NCBI RefSeq assembly: GCF_001613105.1
Contig: NZ_BDBS01000056.1
Span: 1 to 64,000 of the forward strand
Direction: 5' to 3'
Source of the DNA: Nocardia pseudobrasiliensis NBRC 108224
GTDB taxonomy: Bacteria; Actinomycetota; Actinomycetes; Mycobacteriales; Mycobacteriaceae
DNA: 64,000 bases
Shown here: positions 42,623 through 50,495 of the stretch, piece by piece
How positions within the stretch are numbered: the stretch's first letter is position 1
How the letters are laid out: each line of letters opens with the position of its first letter
The notes under the pieces: generated by a model
The model's database searches: none
What the model saw: the letters and a program-made list of their open reading frames with translations, nothing else
Told to the model about the DNA's origin: nothing
Made by a program: the position numbers and the translations under genes

Positions 42623-44089
42623 ATGGCCGATCACGACTCGACCACGACCACCGCCGCCACGCCCGCACCGGTCATCGACCGCGACGAACTGGCGGTCTGT
42701 CTGCGCGTGCTGGAACAGGCCGGACAGCTCGACAAGACCCACCCCGACTCGATCACCGTGCAGCGCGCGGTCGGGCATATGTTCAAAACGCTCAAAAAGA
42801 GCCGCCGTACCGCCGCGCGCGATGCCGTCTCGGCCGCCGATCGCGCGGTCGTCGCCGCCACCGCCACCGGTTCGCCCAACCGCATCGACGACGAGACCGC
42901 CGGAATTCCGCTGTCCTCCAATGCCTCCGGCGGCAGCGCCGGACAGCTGCTGCGCCCGCGCCCCTGCTATATCTGCAAGCAGCGCTACACCCGTGTCGAC
43001 GCCTTCTACCACCAGCTGTGCCCCGACTGCGCCGCCGAGAACCATGCCAAACGCGACGCCCGCACCGACCTCACCGGTCGCCGCGCCCTGCTCACGGGCG
43101 GGCGCGCCAAAATCGGCATGTACATCGCGCTGCGCCTGCTGCGCGACGGCGCGCACACCACCGTCACCACCCGCTTCCCCAATGACGCGATCCGCCGCTT
43201 CAAGGCCCAGCCCGACAGCGCCGACTGGATCCACCGCCTGCGCATCGTCGGCATCGATCTGCGCGATCCCGCCCAGGTGGTCGCCCTCGCCGACGATGTC
43301 GCAGCGGCCGGACCGCTCGACATCCTCATCAACAATGCCGCCCAGACCGTTCGCCGCTCCCCCGGCGCCTACAGCGCCCTGGTCGACGCCGAGAGCGGAC
43401 CACTGCCCGCGGGCGAATTACCCGACACCGTCAGCTTCGGCAAGACCATGCAGGCCCACCCGACCGCGCTGACCGCCTCGCTCACCTCCACCCTGACCGC
43501 TGCCGAGATCACCGACCTCGCCCTCGTCGCGGGATCGGCCACGCCGGAACGCATTTCGCGCGGCGTGGCCATCGACGCGGGCGGCCTGGTCCCCGATCTC
43601 GCGCACACCAACAGCTGGGTGCAGACCGTCGGCGAGGTCGACGCCACCGAACTGCTCGAGGTCCAACTCTGCAATTCGACCGCGCCGTTCATCCTCATCT
43701 CCCGCCTACGCCCCGCCATGGCCGCCGCCGACGCGCGCCGCAAATACGTCGTCAACGTCTCGGCCATGGAGGGCGTCTTCGACCGCGGCTACAAGGGCGC
43801 GGGCCATCCGCACACCAATATGGCCAAGGCCGCGCTCAATATGCTCACCCGAACCAGCGCCAACGAGATGTTCGAGGCCGACCGCATTCTCATGACCGCC
43901 GTCGACACCGGCTGGATCACCGACGAACGCCCGCACTACACCAAGATCCGCTTGGCCGAGGAGGGCTTCCACGCGCCCCTGGACCTGGTCGACGGCGCGG
44001 CCCGCGTCTACGACCCCATCGTTCGCGGCGAGGCGGGCACCGACCTGTACGGCTGCTTCCTCAAGGATTACGCCCCGTCCCGCTGGTGA
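42623..44089 (+). CDS. SDR-fold protein with N-terminal Cys-rich zinc-finger-like segment
   Basis: 488 residues, much longer than a normal ~250-residue SDR. Residues 1-110 are a helical, polar domain. Residues ~114-140 contain CYICKQRYTRVDAFYHQLCP, two CxxC pairs likely to bind zinc. The Rossmann core follows: ALLTGGRAKIG, ILINNAAQT and VVNVSAMEG (Ser). At the catalytic YxxxK the sequence is THR-x-x-x-LYS (Thr398, Lys402; HPHTNMAKAAL), so the tyrosine is missing and dehydrogenase activity is doubtful. A ~60-residue insertion lies after NNAA. Function unknown; nucleotide binding is likely. Confidence 0.8.
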   Translation: MADHDSTTTTAATPAPVIDRDELAVCLRVLEQAGQLDKTHPDSITVQRAVGHMFKTLKKSRRTAARDAVSAADRAVVAATATGSPNRIDDETAGIPLSSNASGGSAGQLLRPRPCYICKQRYTRVDAFYHQLCPDCAAENHAKRDARTDLTGRRALLTGGRAKIGMYIALRLLRDGAHTTVTTRFPNDAIRRFKAQPDSADWIHRLRIVGIDLRDPAQVVALADDVAAAGPLDILINNAAQTVRRSPGAYSALVDAESGPLPAGELPDTVSFGKTMQAHPTALTASLTSTLTAAEITDLALVAGSATPERISRGVAIDAGGLVPDLAHTNSWVQTVGEVDATELLEVQLCNSTAPFILISRLRPAMAAADARRKYVVNVSAMEGVFDRGYKGAGHPHTNMAKAALNMLTRTSANEMFEADRILMTAVDTGWITDERPHYTKIRLAEEGFHAPLDLVDGAARVYDPIVRGEAGTDLYGCFLKDYAPSRW

Positions 44090-44149
44090 GTCACCGGTCA
44101 CTGCGCGAATGCGGTCCTGGCAAGCTCGGTGTCCATGTACCCGCGCACA

Positions 44150-44254
44150 CTCGGCGGCGACGCCGAGCTTGCCCTTGTCGATGTAGTTCTCCTTCAACCA
44201 CTCCGCGTACCGCTTCGACTGTTCGCCGCCATTGGCGAAGAGGTTGTACGGCAT
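44150..44254 (-). pseudogene. 5' remnant of a lost gene
   Basis: From ATG 44254 the minus strand reads MPYNLFANGGEQSKRYAEWL then KENYIDKGKLGV with near-perfect GC third positions and a natural amino-acid mix, after which (by about 44150) codon usage decays and the frame runs antisense into the SDR gene. AGGTGA lies upstream. It looks like the first ~35 codons of a real gene whose remainder has been deleted. I do not recognise the family. Confidence 0.45.
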
Positions 44255-44559
44255 GGTCAATGGTCATCACCTACTCCTCTCGTGGTGCGCCGACGACACC
44301 AACTACGTAGAGCAACTCCCCAGCACCCTCATTGCTTCTTTTTTTGCAGTCCGTCGGGTTGTATGTCGAGCGAGCCGACGCTTGGGCCATACATAGTTAG
44401 ATGCGCATATCGTCGTATAGGTATTACTAACACTTTCGCCTCGCCCGCGCATCGCACACTGTGCGGTCGGTTCGCAACCCCAGGAATCTCGGCGTTCGCC
44501 CCGACCGGATGCCCGCGCATAATCGGTGGCGGGGACGGGTCCTGGAGTTTGGAGGGCAG
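44255..44559. other. AT-richer intergenic stretch without a gene
   Basis: About 300 bases before the O-methyltransferase gene are noticeably lower in GC than anything else in the window, with a run of seven T (about 44339-44345) and TA-rich words near 44385-44435. No ORF with GC-biased third positions, tRNA or clear inverted repeat was seen. Beside a gene remnant, this may be a scar of a past insertion or deletion. Confidence 0.5.
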
Positions 44560-45336
44560 ATGGGCGGAACGCGAATCGGTGCGAAACTGCGGGAGCGGAT
44601 TCCGTTCGCTCGATGGTCATGGGTGCGACTCGGGTTGGGATTGCCCACCTTTCAGCGCACGGGTCAGGTCGGCGACGGGCGGGAGGCGGCGCTGCGCGAT
44701 CACGTTCTCGCACACGCCACCGCCGGGGATCCCGACGATGTACTGGCCACCATCGACGATTTCGCGCGCAATCGCAGCATGCTGGTGACCATCGGCGACG
44801 AGAAGGGACTGATACTCGACGCGGCCGTACGCCGCACCACCCCGCGCACACTGCTGGAATTGGGTACCTACTGCGGCTACAGCGCGGTGCGCATCGGCCG
44901 GGCCATGCCCGCGGGCGCGCGACTGGTCTCGGTGGAGGCCAGCGCCGCCAATGCCGAGATCGCCCGCGACATCATCGAACACGCGGGCCTGAGTCGCCGC
45001 GTCGGCGTGGTGGTCGGTCGCATCGGCGACGGCGGCGGCACCCTGCGCCGACTCATCGCCGAACACGGATTCGGTTTCGGCACACTGGATTTCGTCTTCA
45101 TAGATCACAACAAGACCGCGTATCTACCCGATCTGCGCAGCCTGCTGGCGGCGGGGTGGCTGCATACGGGCACGGTCGTGGTCGCCGACAATATGCGCCT
45201 GCCCGGCGCGCCCGACTATCTGCGTTATATGCGCGAGCACGAGGGCGACAGCTGGCATACCGTCGACCATCCGGCGCATGTCGAATACCAGTCGCTGCTC
45301 AAGGATCTGGTGCTCGAGTCGGAATACCTCGGGTGA
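44560..45336 (+). CDS. COMT-type class I SAM-dependent O-methyltransferase
   Basis: 258 residues from ATG 44560 (GGAGGG five bases upstream). The Rossmann SAM site is LLELGTYCGYSAVRIGRAMP, then the acidic VSVEAS, metal-binding FVFIDHNKTAYLPDL and VVADNM. This is the animal-COMT-like group that methylates catechols, also present in mycobacteria. The first ~55 residues form a basic N-terminal helix region. The substrate is unknown. It stands alone, followed 39 bases later by a DUF2784 gene with its own promoter. Confidence 0.88.
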   Translation: MGGTRIGAKLRERIPFARWSWVRLGLGLPTFQRTGQVGDGREAALRDHVLAHATAGDPDDVLATIDDFARNRSMLVTIGDEKGLILDAAVRRTTPRTLLELGTYCGYSAVRIGRAMPAGARLVSVEASAANAEIARDIIEHAGLSRRVGVVVGRIGDGGGTLRRLIAEHGFGFGTLDFVFIDHNKTAYLPDLRSLLAAGWLHTGTVVVADNMRLPGAPDYLRYMREHEGDSWHTVDHPAHVEYQSLLKDLVLESEYLG

Positions 45337-45363
45337 ATTCACCGACGCGCCGAATCCAGCGCT

Positions 45364-45369
45364 TACGCT
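45364..45369 (+). promoter_or_regulatory. Leaderless -10 box (TACGCT) of the DUF2784 gene
   Basis: TACGCT ends six bases before ATG 45376, the spacing seen for leaderless actinobacterial genes. Confidence 0.5.
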
Positions 45370-45375
45370 GAACGT

Positions 45376-45765
45376 ATGTATCGGCTGCTGGCGGATGCGA
45401 CCGCGGTGGCGCATTTCCTGTTCGTCGCCTATCTGGTGGCGGGCGGCTTCCTGGCCTGGCGCTGGCGACGGACGATCTGGACCCATCTGGCCGCGGTCGC
45501 CTGGGGTTTCGGCACGGTACTGTTCGGATTCGACTGTCCGCTCACCCATCTCGAGGATTGGGCCCGCCACCGCGCGGGCGAGGCGGGGCTGCCGCCGAGC
45601 GGATTCATCGACCACTACATCACCGGCGTGCTCTATCCCCGCGACGCCCTGGAGTTGGTGCGGGTGCTGGTGCTGCTCACGGTCGTGGCGTCGTGGATCG
45701 GATATCGGCGGCTGACTCGGCGGCGCGGCACGGCCGCCGGTCCGGTCAGCCCAGCCGGGCGGTGA
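45376..45765 (+). CDS. DUF2784 integral membrane protein
   Basis: 129 residues with four hydrophobic segments. The family signature is clear: MYRLLADATAVAHFLFVAYL, then FGFDCPLTHLEDWARHRAG and FIDHYITGVLYPRD. Found in many bacteria; function unknown. Its 3' end overlaps the convergent thioesterase by 20 bases. Confidence 0.88.
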   Translation: MYRLLADATAVAHFLFVAYLVAGGFLAWRWRRTIWTHLAAVAWGFGTVLFGFDCPLTHLEDWARHRAGEAGLPPSGFIDHYITGVLYPRDALELVRVLVLLTVVASWIGYRRLTRRRGTAAGPVSPAGR

Positions 45766-46498
45766 CGAGATCGGCCACGGCGCCGGGCTTTTCGTCGAGA
45801 TAGAAATGCCGACCGGGGAAGGTCGTCAGGTCGAACTCCCCGGTGGTGTGCCGCTGCCATGCGCGCATCTGCTCGGGGGTGACGGTGGGATCCTCGTCGC
45901 CGACGAGCGCGGAAACCGGGCAGTCCAACGGATCTCCCGGTCGGTAGACGTAGGTCTCCACGGCCCGGTAATCACTGCGCACAGCCGGTAGTACGAGTTC
46001 GGCCAGACTCGGTTCGGAGCGCAGCACGGCCACCGATCCGGGATCGTTGGCCAGCCGTTCCAATTCGGCGATCAGGTCGAGGTCCGTGCCGCGATGCAGC
46101 TGCCCCTCGTAGCCGGCGTCGGGGGCGATGCGGCCGGAGACGAAAAGTCGAATCACGCTGCGGCCCCGGGCCCGCAGGCGGCGCGCGGTCTCGAACGCGA
46201 CCGTCGCGCCCATGCTGTGCCCGAACAGCGCCAGCCGCGCCGAACCCCAGGCGGGCAGATCCCACGCCACCTGTTCGGCGATGGCCGCCAGATCCGGGAT
46301 CAATTCATCGCCGAGGCGGTCCTGACGGCCCGGATACTGCACCGCGTACACCGCGGTCGCGCCGCCGACGCGCGCGGCCAGGGCCCGATAGGCACTCGCC
46401 GCGCCGCCGCCGGGCGGGAAGCACACCACCACCGTGTGCGGCGACGGTACGCCGCGCAATTCCCGCAACCATGTCGTGCCGGTGGTCTCGACCCCCAC
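45746..46498 (-). CDS. Type II thioesterase (TesA/GrsT-like)
   Basis: 250 residues from GTG 46498, chosen because GGAGGAGG lies five bases upstream. Alpha/beta hydrolase with VVVCFPPGGGAASAYRALAA, the nucleophile Ser in ALFGHSMGATVAFE, Asp in VGDEDPTVTPEQM and His in FPGRHFYLDE. Type II thioesterases free stalled acyl chains from NRPS or PKS carrier proteins. No NRPS/PKS lies in this window, so it acts in trans or is a remnant of such a locus. Confidence 0.88.
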   Translation of the reverse strand: MGVETTGTTWLRELRGVPSPHTVVVCFPPGGGAASAYRALAARVGGATAVYAVQYPGRQDRLGDELIPDLAAIAEQVAWDLPAWGSARLALFGHSMGATVAFETARRLRARGRSVIRLFVSGRIAPDAGYEGQLHRGTDLDLIAELERLANDPGSVAVLRSEPSLAELVLPAVRSDYRAVETYVYRPGDPLDCPVSALVGDEDPTVTPEQMRAWQRHTTGEFDLTTFPGRHFYLDEKPGAVADLVTARLG

Positions 46499-46538
46499 GC
46501 GCGCGCCTCCTCCGTGTCGGTCCACTTACTACGGCAAT

Positions 46539-47114
46539 CTACTTGCCGCGCAGGGTTTTCACCGCGAGCTCGACATCCTCGCCGGTCAGCAGTTCGGAGC
46601 CGGGGGCGAGCAGCCACATGGTGGCGTAGCCCTGGAACAGGATGAAATACAGCTTGGCGACCGCGCGGGCGGCCTCGGCGTCGAGATCCGGATGCAGTTC
46701 GCGCAGTAGGTTCGCCAGTTCCGAGTAGGCCGACTCCGAGGCCTCGGCCAGATAGGCCTGCAGTTCCTCCGAGCGAATCACATTGGCGGCGTTCTCGAAA
46801 CTGAGCAGCAGTTGTTCGCGGTGGTTCTGCACCACGTCGAGCATGCCGTTCCAGGTGAGTGCGAGGGAGTCCCACAGCGACGCCCCCTCCCCCGTCGCGT
46901 CCCGGATCGCCGCGTCCATACCGTCACCGATCTCATTGCCCGCCCCTTCGGTGACGGCCTCGACGATCAGTCGGTCCTTCGAGCCGAAGTGATAGCCGAT
47001 GGCGGCCAGGCTCACTCCGGCCGCGGCGGCGATATCGCGGGCGGTCACCTTGGCGAGGCCGCGTTCCAGCAGTGCCTTGCGGGCGCCGGCCAAGAGGTCT
47101 TCTCGGTTTCCCAT
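46539..47114 (-). CDS. TetR-family repressor of the FAD monooxygenase
   Basis: 191 residues with helix-turn-helix at about 23-65 (VTARDIAAAAGVSLAAIGYHF), followed by a TetR_C domain. It is divergent from the monooxygenase at 47216 across 101 bases holding two related, oppositely oriented sites (47132-47153 and 47175-47193). Repression of itself and of the monooxygenase is likely, with an aromatic or drug-like ligand as inducer. Confidence 0.9.
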   Translation of the reverse strand: MGNREDLLAGARKALLERGLAKVTARDIAAAAGVSLAAIGYHFGSKDRLIVEAVTEGAGNEIGDGMDAAIRDATGEGASLWDSLALTWNGMLDVVQNHREQLLLSFENAANVIRSEELQAYLAEASESAYSELANLLRELHPDLDAEAARAVAKLYFILFQGYATMWLLAPGSELLTGEDVELAVKTLRGK

Positions 47115-47131
47115 GGCCTCACTCTACCAGC

Positions 47132-47153
47132 GTCTTAGACATTTGTTCTAGAC
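47132..47153. promoter_or_regulatory. Operator 1 for the TetR/monooxygenase pair
   Basis: GTCTTAGAC and TTCTAGAC flank a short AT-rich centre. GTCT-N-AGAC is itself a near-palindrome, and the same word recurs inverted in site 2. Confidence 0.55.
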
Positions 47154-47174
47154 AGTCGTGCGATCCTTGTGTTA

Positions 47175-47193
47175 CACATTTGTCTAAGACATT
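47175..47193. promoter_or_regulatory. Operator 2 for the TetR/monooxygenase pair
   Basis: ACATTTGTCTAAGACATT is the inverse of GTCTTAGACAAATGT and lies 23 bases before the monooxygenase ATG, where a bound repressor would block initiation. Confidence 0.55.
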
Positions 47194-47215
47194 CGAACCA
47201 AGAAGGAACGACATC

Positions 47216-48430
47216 ATGAGCACCACCGCAAGCACGACCCACGTCCTCGTCTCCGGCGGCGGCATCGCCGGTAATGCCCTTGCGCTGCAACTGCTTCGGG
47301 CCGGAATCCGGGTGACGGTCGTCGAGCGCGCCGCCGCCCCGCGGCCGGGTGGGCAGGCGGTCGATCTGCGGGGTCCCAGCCGCGAGGTCGCCGAGCGGAT
47401 GGGACTCATGCCCGGTATCCGCAAGCTGCAGCTGCACGAGCTGGGCTGGAAGTACCTCGACGAGCGGGGTAACGAATACGCCCGGATGACCGCGGAGATG
47501 TTCGGCGGCGAGGGTCCGACCGCCGAGATCGAGATTCAGCGCGGCGACCTCAACGAGGTGCTGCTCGAGCTGCTGCGGGAGCAGGGCGGGCAGTTGGATT
47601 ACCGCTACGGCGAGTCGATCGAGAAGATCGTCCAGGATCCCGAGGGCGTCTACGTCACCTTCGCCTCCGGTCACAGCGAGCGCTTCGATGTGCTCGTCGG
47701 CGCCGACGGCGTGCACTCGGCCACTCGCAAGCTGGTCTTCGGGCCCGAGGATCGGTTCGCCACCCACCTCGGTGGATATATGGCCTTCTTCACCCTTCCC
47801 ACGCCCGACGATCTGGAGGAGGGCTGGCTGTCCGGTGTCGGAATTCCGGGGGCCTTCTTCGGAATTCGACCCGATCGCGATCCGGCCAGCTCCAAGGCCA
47901 TCATCACGTTGCGCGCCGACGCCGATCCCACCCTGCACCGGGATGTGGCCGCCCAGCAGCGGTACATCCATCAGCGCCTCGCGGACGCGGGCTGGAAGGC
48001 CCCACTGATCCTCGACGCGATGTCCACCGCGACGGACTTCTACTTCGACGAACTCGCCCGCATCGATATGCCCTCGCTGTCCGCGGGCCGGGTCACCCTG
48101 CTCGGCGATTCGGGCTTCTGCGGCTCCCCCATGACCGGCATGGGCACGGCCATGGCCATTGTCGGCGCGTACGTGCTGGCCGGAGAGCTCGCCACGAGCC
48201 CGGCCGACATCCCCGGCGCGCTGGCCCGCTACGAGGAGAAGATCACCCCCTTCCTCGACAAGGCCAAGGAACTCCCCAGCGGCGGCATCAAGGCCATGTG
48301 CCCGAATTCCAAACTCGGCGTCCGCGTCGCCCGAACCGCCATGCGCCTCATGACCTCCCGAGCCTTCTCCCCCCTCGCCGCGAAGATGTTCACCCCGAAG
48401 ACCGAGGACTACGTCCTGCCGACCTACTGA
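47216..48430 (+). CDS. FAD-dependent aromatic monooxygenase (PHBH/TetX-like)
   Basis: 404 residues from ATG 47216 (AGAAGGA upstream). FAD fold: VLVSGGGIAGNALALQLLRA at the N-terminus, the DG motif DVLVGADGVHSATRK, and VTLLGDSGFCGSPMTGMGTA near residue 300, as in class A flavin hydroxylases, including rifampicin and tetracycline-inactivating relatives. It hydroxylates an aromatic ring with NAD(P)H and O2; the substrate is unknown. It is regulated by the divergent TetR. Its stop codon overlaps the first of four 23-bp repeats. Confidence 0.9.
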   Translation: MSTTASTTHVLVSGGGIAGNALALQLLRAGIRVTVVERAAAPRPGGQAVDLRGPSREVAERMGLMPGIRKLQLHELGWKYLDERGNEYARMTAEMFGGEGPTAEIEIQRGDLNEVLLELLREQGGQLDYRYGESIEKIVQDPEGVYVTFASGHSERFDVLVGADGVHSATRKLVFGPEDRFATHLGGYMAFFTLPTPDDLEEGWLSGVGIPGAFFGIRPDRDPASSKAIITLRADADPTLHRDVAAQQRYIHQRLADAGWKAPLILDAMSTATDFYFDELARIDMPSLSAGRVTLLGDSGFCGSPMTGMGTAMAIVGAYVLAGELATSPADIPGALARYEEKITPFLDKAKELPSGGIKAMCPNSKLGVRVARTAMRLMTSRAFSPLAAKMFTPKTEDYVLPTY

Positions 48431-48520
48431 TACGCACCCTGTGCTCGGCCCGATACGCACCCTGTGCCCGGCCCGATACGCACCCTGTGCCCGGCCCGAT
48501 ACGCACCCTGTGCCCCGGCC
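48429..48520. repeat. Four tandem 23-bp repeats
   Basis: Units begin at 48429, 48452, 48475 and 48498, each reading GATACGCACCCTGTG followed by CYCGGCCC; units 2 and 3 are identical, unit 1 has one change, and unit 4 has one added C. There are no spacers, so this is a minisatellite and not a CRISPR array. It lies between the monooxygenase stop and a hairpin. Confidence 0.9.
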
Positions 48521-48538
48521 CGCTTTTCGGGCCGGGGC
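48512..48538. terminator. Strong GC hairpin, probable terminator
   Basis: GCCCCGGCCCG and CGGGCCGGGGC form a perfect 11-bp stem with a CTTTT loop. It follows the monooxygenase and repeat and directly precedes the -10 box of the next gene. No T-tract follows, as is common for actinobacterial hairpin terminators. The last repeat unit forms part of the left arm. Confidence 0.65.
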
Positions 48539-48544
48539 TAGGCT
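48539..48544 (+). promoter_or_regulatory. Leaderless -10 box (TAGGCT) of the nucleosidase gene
   Basis: TAGGCT starts at the base after the hairpin and ends six bases before ATG 48551, so terminator and promoter abut. Confidence 0.5.
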
Positions 48545-48550
48545 CGTCTG

Positions 48551-49588
48551 ATGCGGCAGAAGATCATCATGGATGTCGATACCGGGATCGACGACGCGTT
48601 GGCCATGCTGTATCTGCTGGCCAGTTCGGAGGCCGAGATTGTCGCGATCGCCTCCACGGCGGGGAATGTTCCGGCGGCGCAGGTGGCGGCGAATAATCTG
48701 GGGCTGTTGGATTTGTGTCGGGCGCCGGAGATCGAGGTGGCGTTGGGGGCGGCCGCGCCGCTGGCTGTTCCGTTGCGGACGACCGAGGACACGCACGGGC
48801 CGCAGGGGGTGGGGTACGCGGAGTTTCCGCCGTCGCCGCGGGCGTTGTCGGAGCGGTCGGCGGCGCGCATGTGGGTGGATCTGGTGCGGGAGCATCCGGG
48901 TGAGATCGTCGGGTTGTGCACGGGGCCGCTCACCAATCTCGCACTGGCGCTGCGGCTCGAGCCCGAGCTGCCGCGAATGTTGAAGCGGCTGGTGGTCATG
49001 GGCGGAACCTTCGGTCATCCGGGCAACACCACCCCGACCAACGAATGGAATGTGCACGTCGACCCGGAGGCGTGGAAGGAGGTCTTCGACGCCTTCGCCG
49101 CCGCGCCCGCGGATCGGCGGCCGCTGGTGTGCGGGTTGAATGTGACCGAGACGATCGAGATGTACCCCGAACATCTGCCGCGCCTGGCCGAACGCGCGGA
49201 AAGTATTCCGGTACAGGAGGTCTCGGTCGACGACACGCCGGGAACGCGATCGAAGGCGAGTAATCCGATCGTGCGGTTCGTGACCGATGCCGTGCGGTTC
49301 TACTTCGAATTCCACCGCGCCTACGATCAGGGCTATTTGGCCCATATGCACGATCCGTTCGCGGCGGCGGTCGCCCTGGATCCGGGCCTGGCGGTGACGC
49401 GCCCCGCGACCGTCGACGTCGAACTGACCGGCGCGATCACCCGGGGCGCCACGATCGCCGACTGGGCGGGCATGTGGGGCCGAGAACCCAACGCGGACAT
49501 CGTGATCGGCACGGATCCGGCGCAATTCTTCGATCGGCTGATCGCCCGGGTGGGCGATTACGCGCGCGCGGTGTACCCGCCCGCCTGA
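48551..49588 (+). CDS. Inosine/uridine-preferring nucleoside hydrolase
   Basis: 345 residues. The N-terminal calcium-binding DVDTGIDDALAM is diagnostic of the IunH family, with GNVPAAQVAANNLGLL, GPLTNLALAL, VVMGGTFGHPGNTTP and a C-terminal HMHDPFAAAV His/Asp pair. It cleaves the N-glycosidic bond of ribonucleosides in salvage. It is followed 13 bases later by an amidohydrolase, likely one transcription unit. Confidence 0.92.
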   Translation: MRQKIIMDVDTGIDDALAMLYLLASSEAEIVAIASTAGNVPAAQVAANNLGLLDLCRAPEIEVALGAAAPLAVPLRTTEDTHGPQGVGYAEFPPSPRALSERSAARMWVDLVREHPGEIVGLCTGPLTNLALALRLEPELPRMLKRLVVMGGTFGHPGNTTPTNEWNVHVDPEAWKEVFDAFAAAPADRRPLVCGLNVTETIEMYPEHLPRLAERAESIPVQEVSVDDTPGTRSKASNPIVRFVTDAVRFYFEFHRAYDQGYLAHMHDPFAAAVALDPGLAVTRPATVDVELTGAITRGATIADWAGMWGREPNADIVIGTDPAQFFDRLIARVGDYARAVYPPA

Positions 49589-49601
49589 GACAGGAGTCAC
49601 G

Positions 49602-50489
49602 ATGCGCGTCGACGAGGACGACATCACCGAGGTCACCGCGTTCCGGCAGCGGATCGGCCTGCCCGAGATCATCGATGTACACACCCATTTCATGCCCGAA
49701 CCGGTCATGCGCAAGGTGTGGGCCTACTTCGACGCCGCCGGTCCGCTCACCCAGCGCACCTGGCCGATCGCGTACCGCCACGAGGAGCAGGTCCGCCTGA
49801 AGACATTGCGCGCGTTCGGAGTTCGCGCGTTCACCGCGCTGCTGTATCCACACAAACCGCAGATGGCGGCCTGGCTCAACGAGTGGTCCGCCGAATTCGC
49901 CGCACACACACCGGATTGCCTGCATACCGCGACGTTCTACCCCGAGCCGTCGGCCCCCGAGTACGTCCACACGGCCCTGGAATCCGGAGCCCGAGTGTTC
50001 AAGGTGCACATCCAGGTCGGCGATTTCGACCCCGCCGATCCCCTGCTCACCGAGGTGTGGGGCCAACTGTCCGACGCGGCCGTCCCGGCCGTGATCCACT
50101 GCGGCTCGGGCCCGGTCGCGGGGCGCTTCACCGGTCCCGGCCCCGTGGCGACCCTGCTGCGGGGATTCCCGCGACTGCGCCTGATCATCGCCCATCTGGG
50201 CGCGCCGGAATACATCGAATTCCTCGACCTGGCCGAACAGTACGAGAATGTGCACCTCGACACGACGATGAACTTCACCGACTTCTTCGAGGAGCAGGAC
50301 CCCTTCCCGCGCGCGGCGCTGCCCCGCCTCACCGACCTCGCCGACCGCATCCTGTTCGGCAGCGACTTCCCCAACATCCCCTACACCTACGCCCACGCCC
50401 TGCACGCACTGGAACGCTTGGACCTCGGCGACGACTGGCTGCGAAAAGTGTGCCACCACAACGCCGCCCGCCTGTTCACGCTCGACTGA
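49602..50489 (+). CDS. Amidohydrolase 2 family (TIM-barrel) protein
   Basis: 295 residues. IIDVHTHF gives the metal-binding HxH; VFKVHIQVGDF, AVIHCGSG, IIAHLGAP and the late Asp in ILFGSDFPN complete the metal and catalytic set of the ACMSD/uracil-hydrolase-like amidohydrolase family (PF04909). The reaction is a decarboxylation or C-N hydrolysis; the substrate is unknown. Being paired with a nucleoside hydrolase hints at nucleobase or ribose-derivative breakdown. It is convergent with the cyclase, six bases apart. Confidence 0.85.
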   Translation: MRVDEDDITEVTAFRQRIGLPEIIDVHTHFMPEPVMRKVWAYFDAAGPLTQRTWPIAYRHEEQVRLKTLRAFGVRAFTALLYPHKPQMAAWLNEWSAEFAAHTPDCLHTATFYPEPSAPEYVHTALESGARVFKVHIQVGDFDPADPLLTEVWGQLSDAAVPAVIHCGSGPVAGRFTGPGPVATLLRGFPRLRLIIAHLGAPEYIEFLDLAEQYENVHLDTTMNFTDFFEEQDPFPRAALPRLTDLADRILFGSDFPNIPYTYAHALHALERLDLGDDWLRKVCHHNAARLFTLD

Positions 50490-50495
50490 ATCCGC

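Noticed and set aside
48429..48520. CRISPR array
   Set aside because: Units are directly adjacent with no spacers and there are no cas genes.
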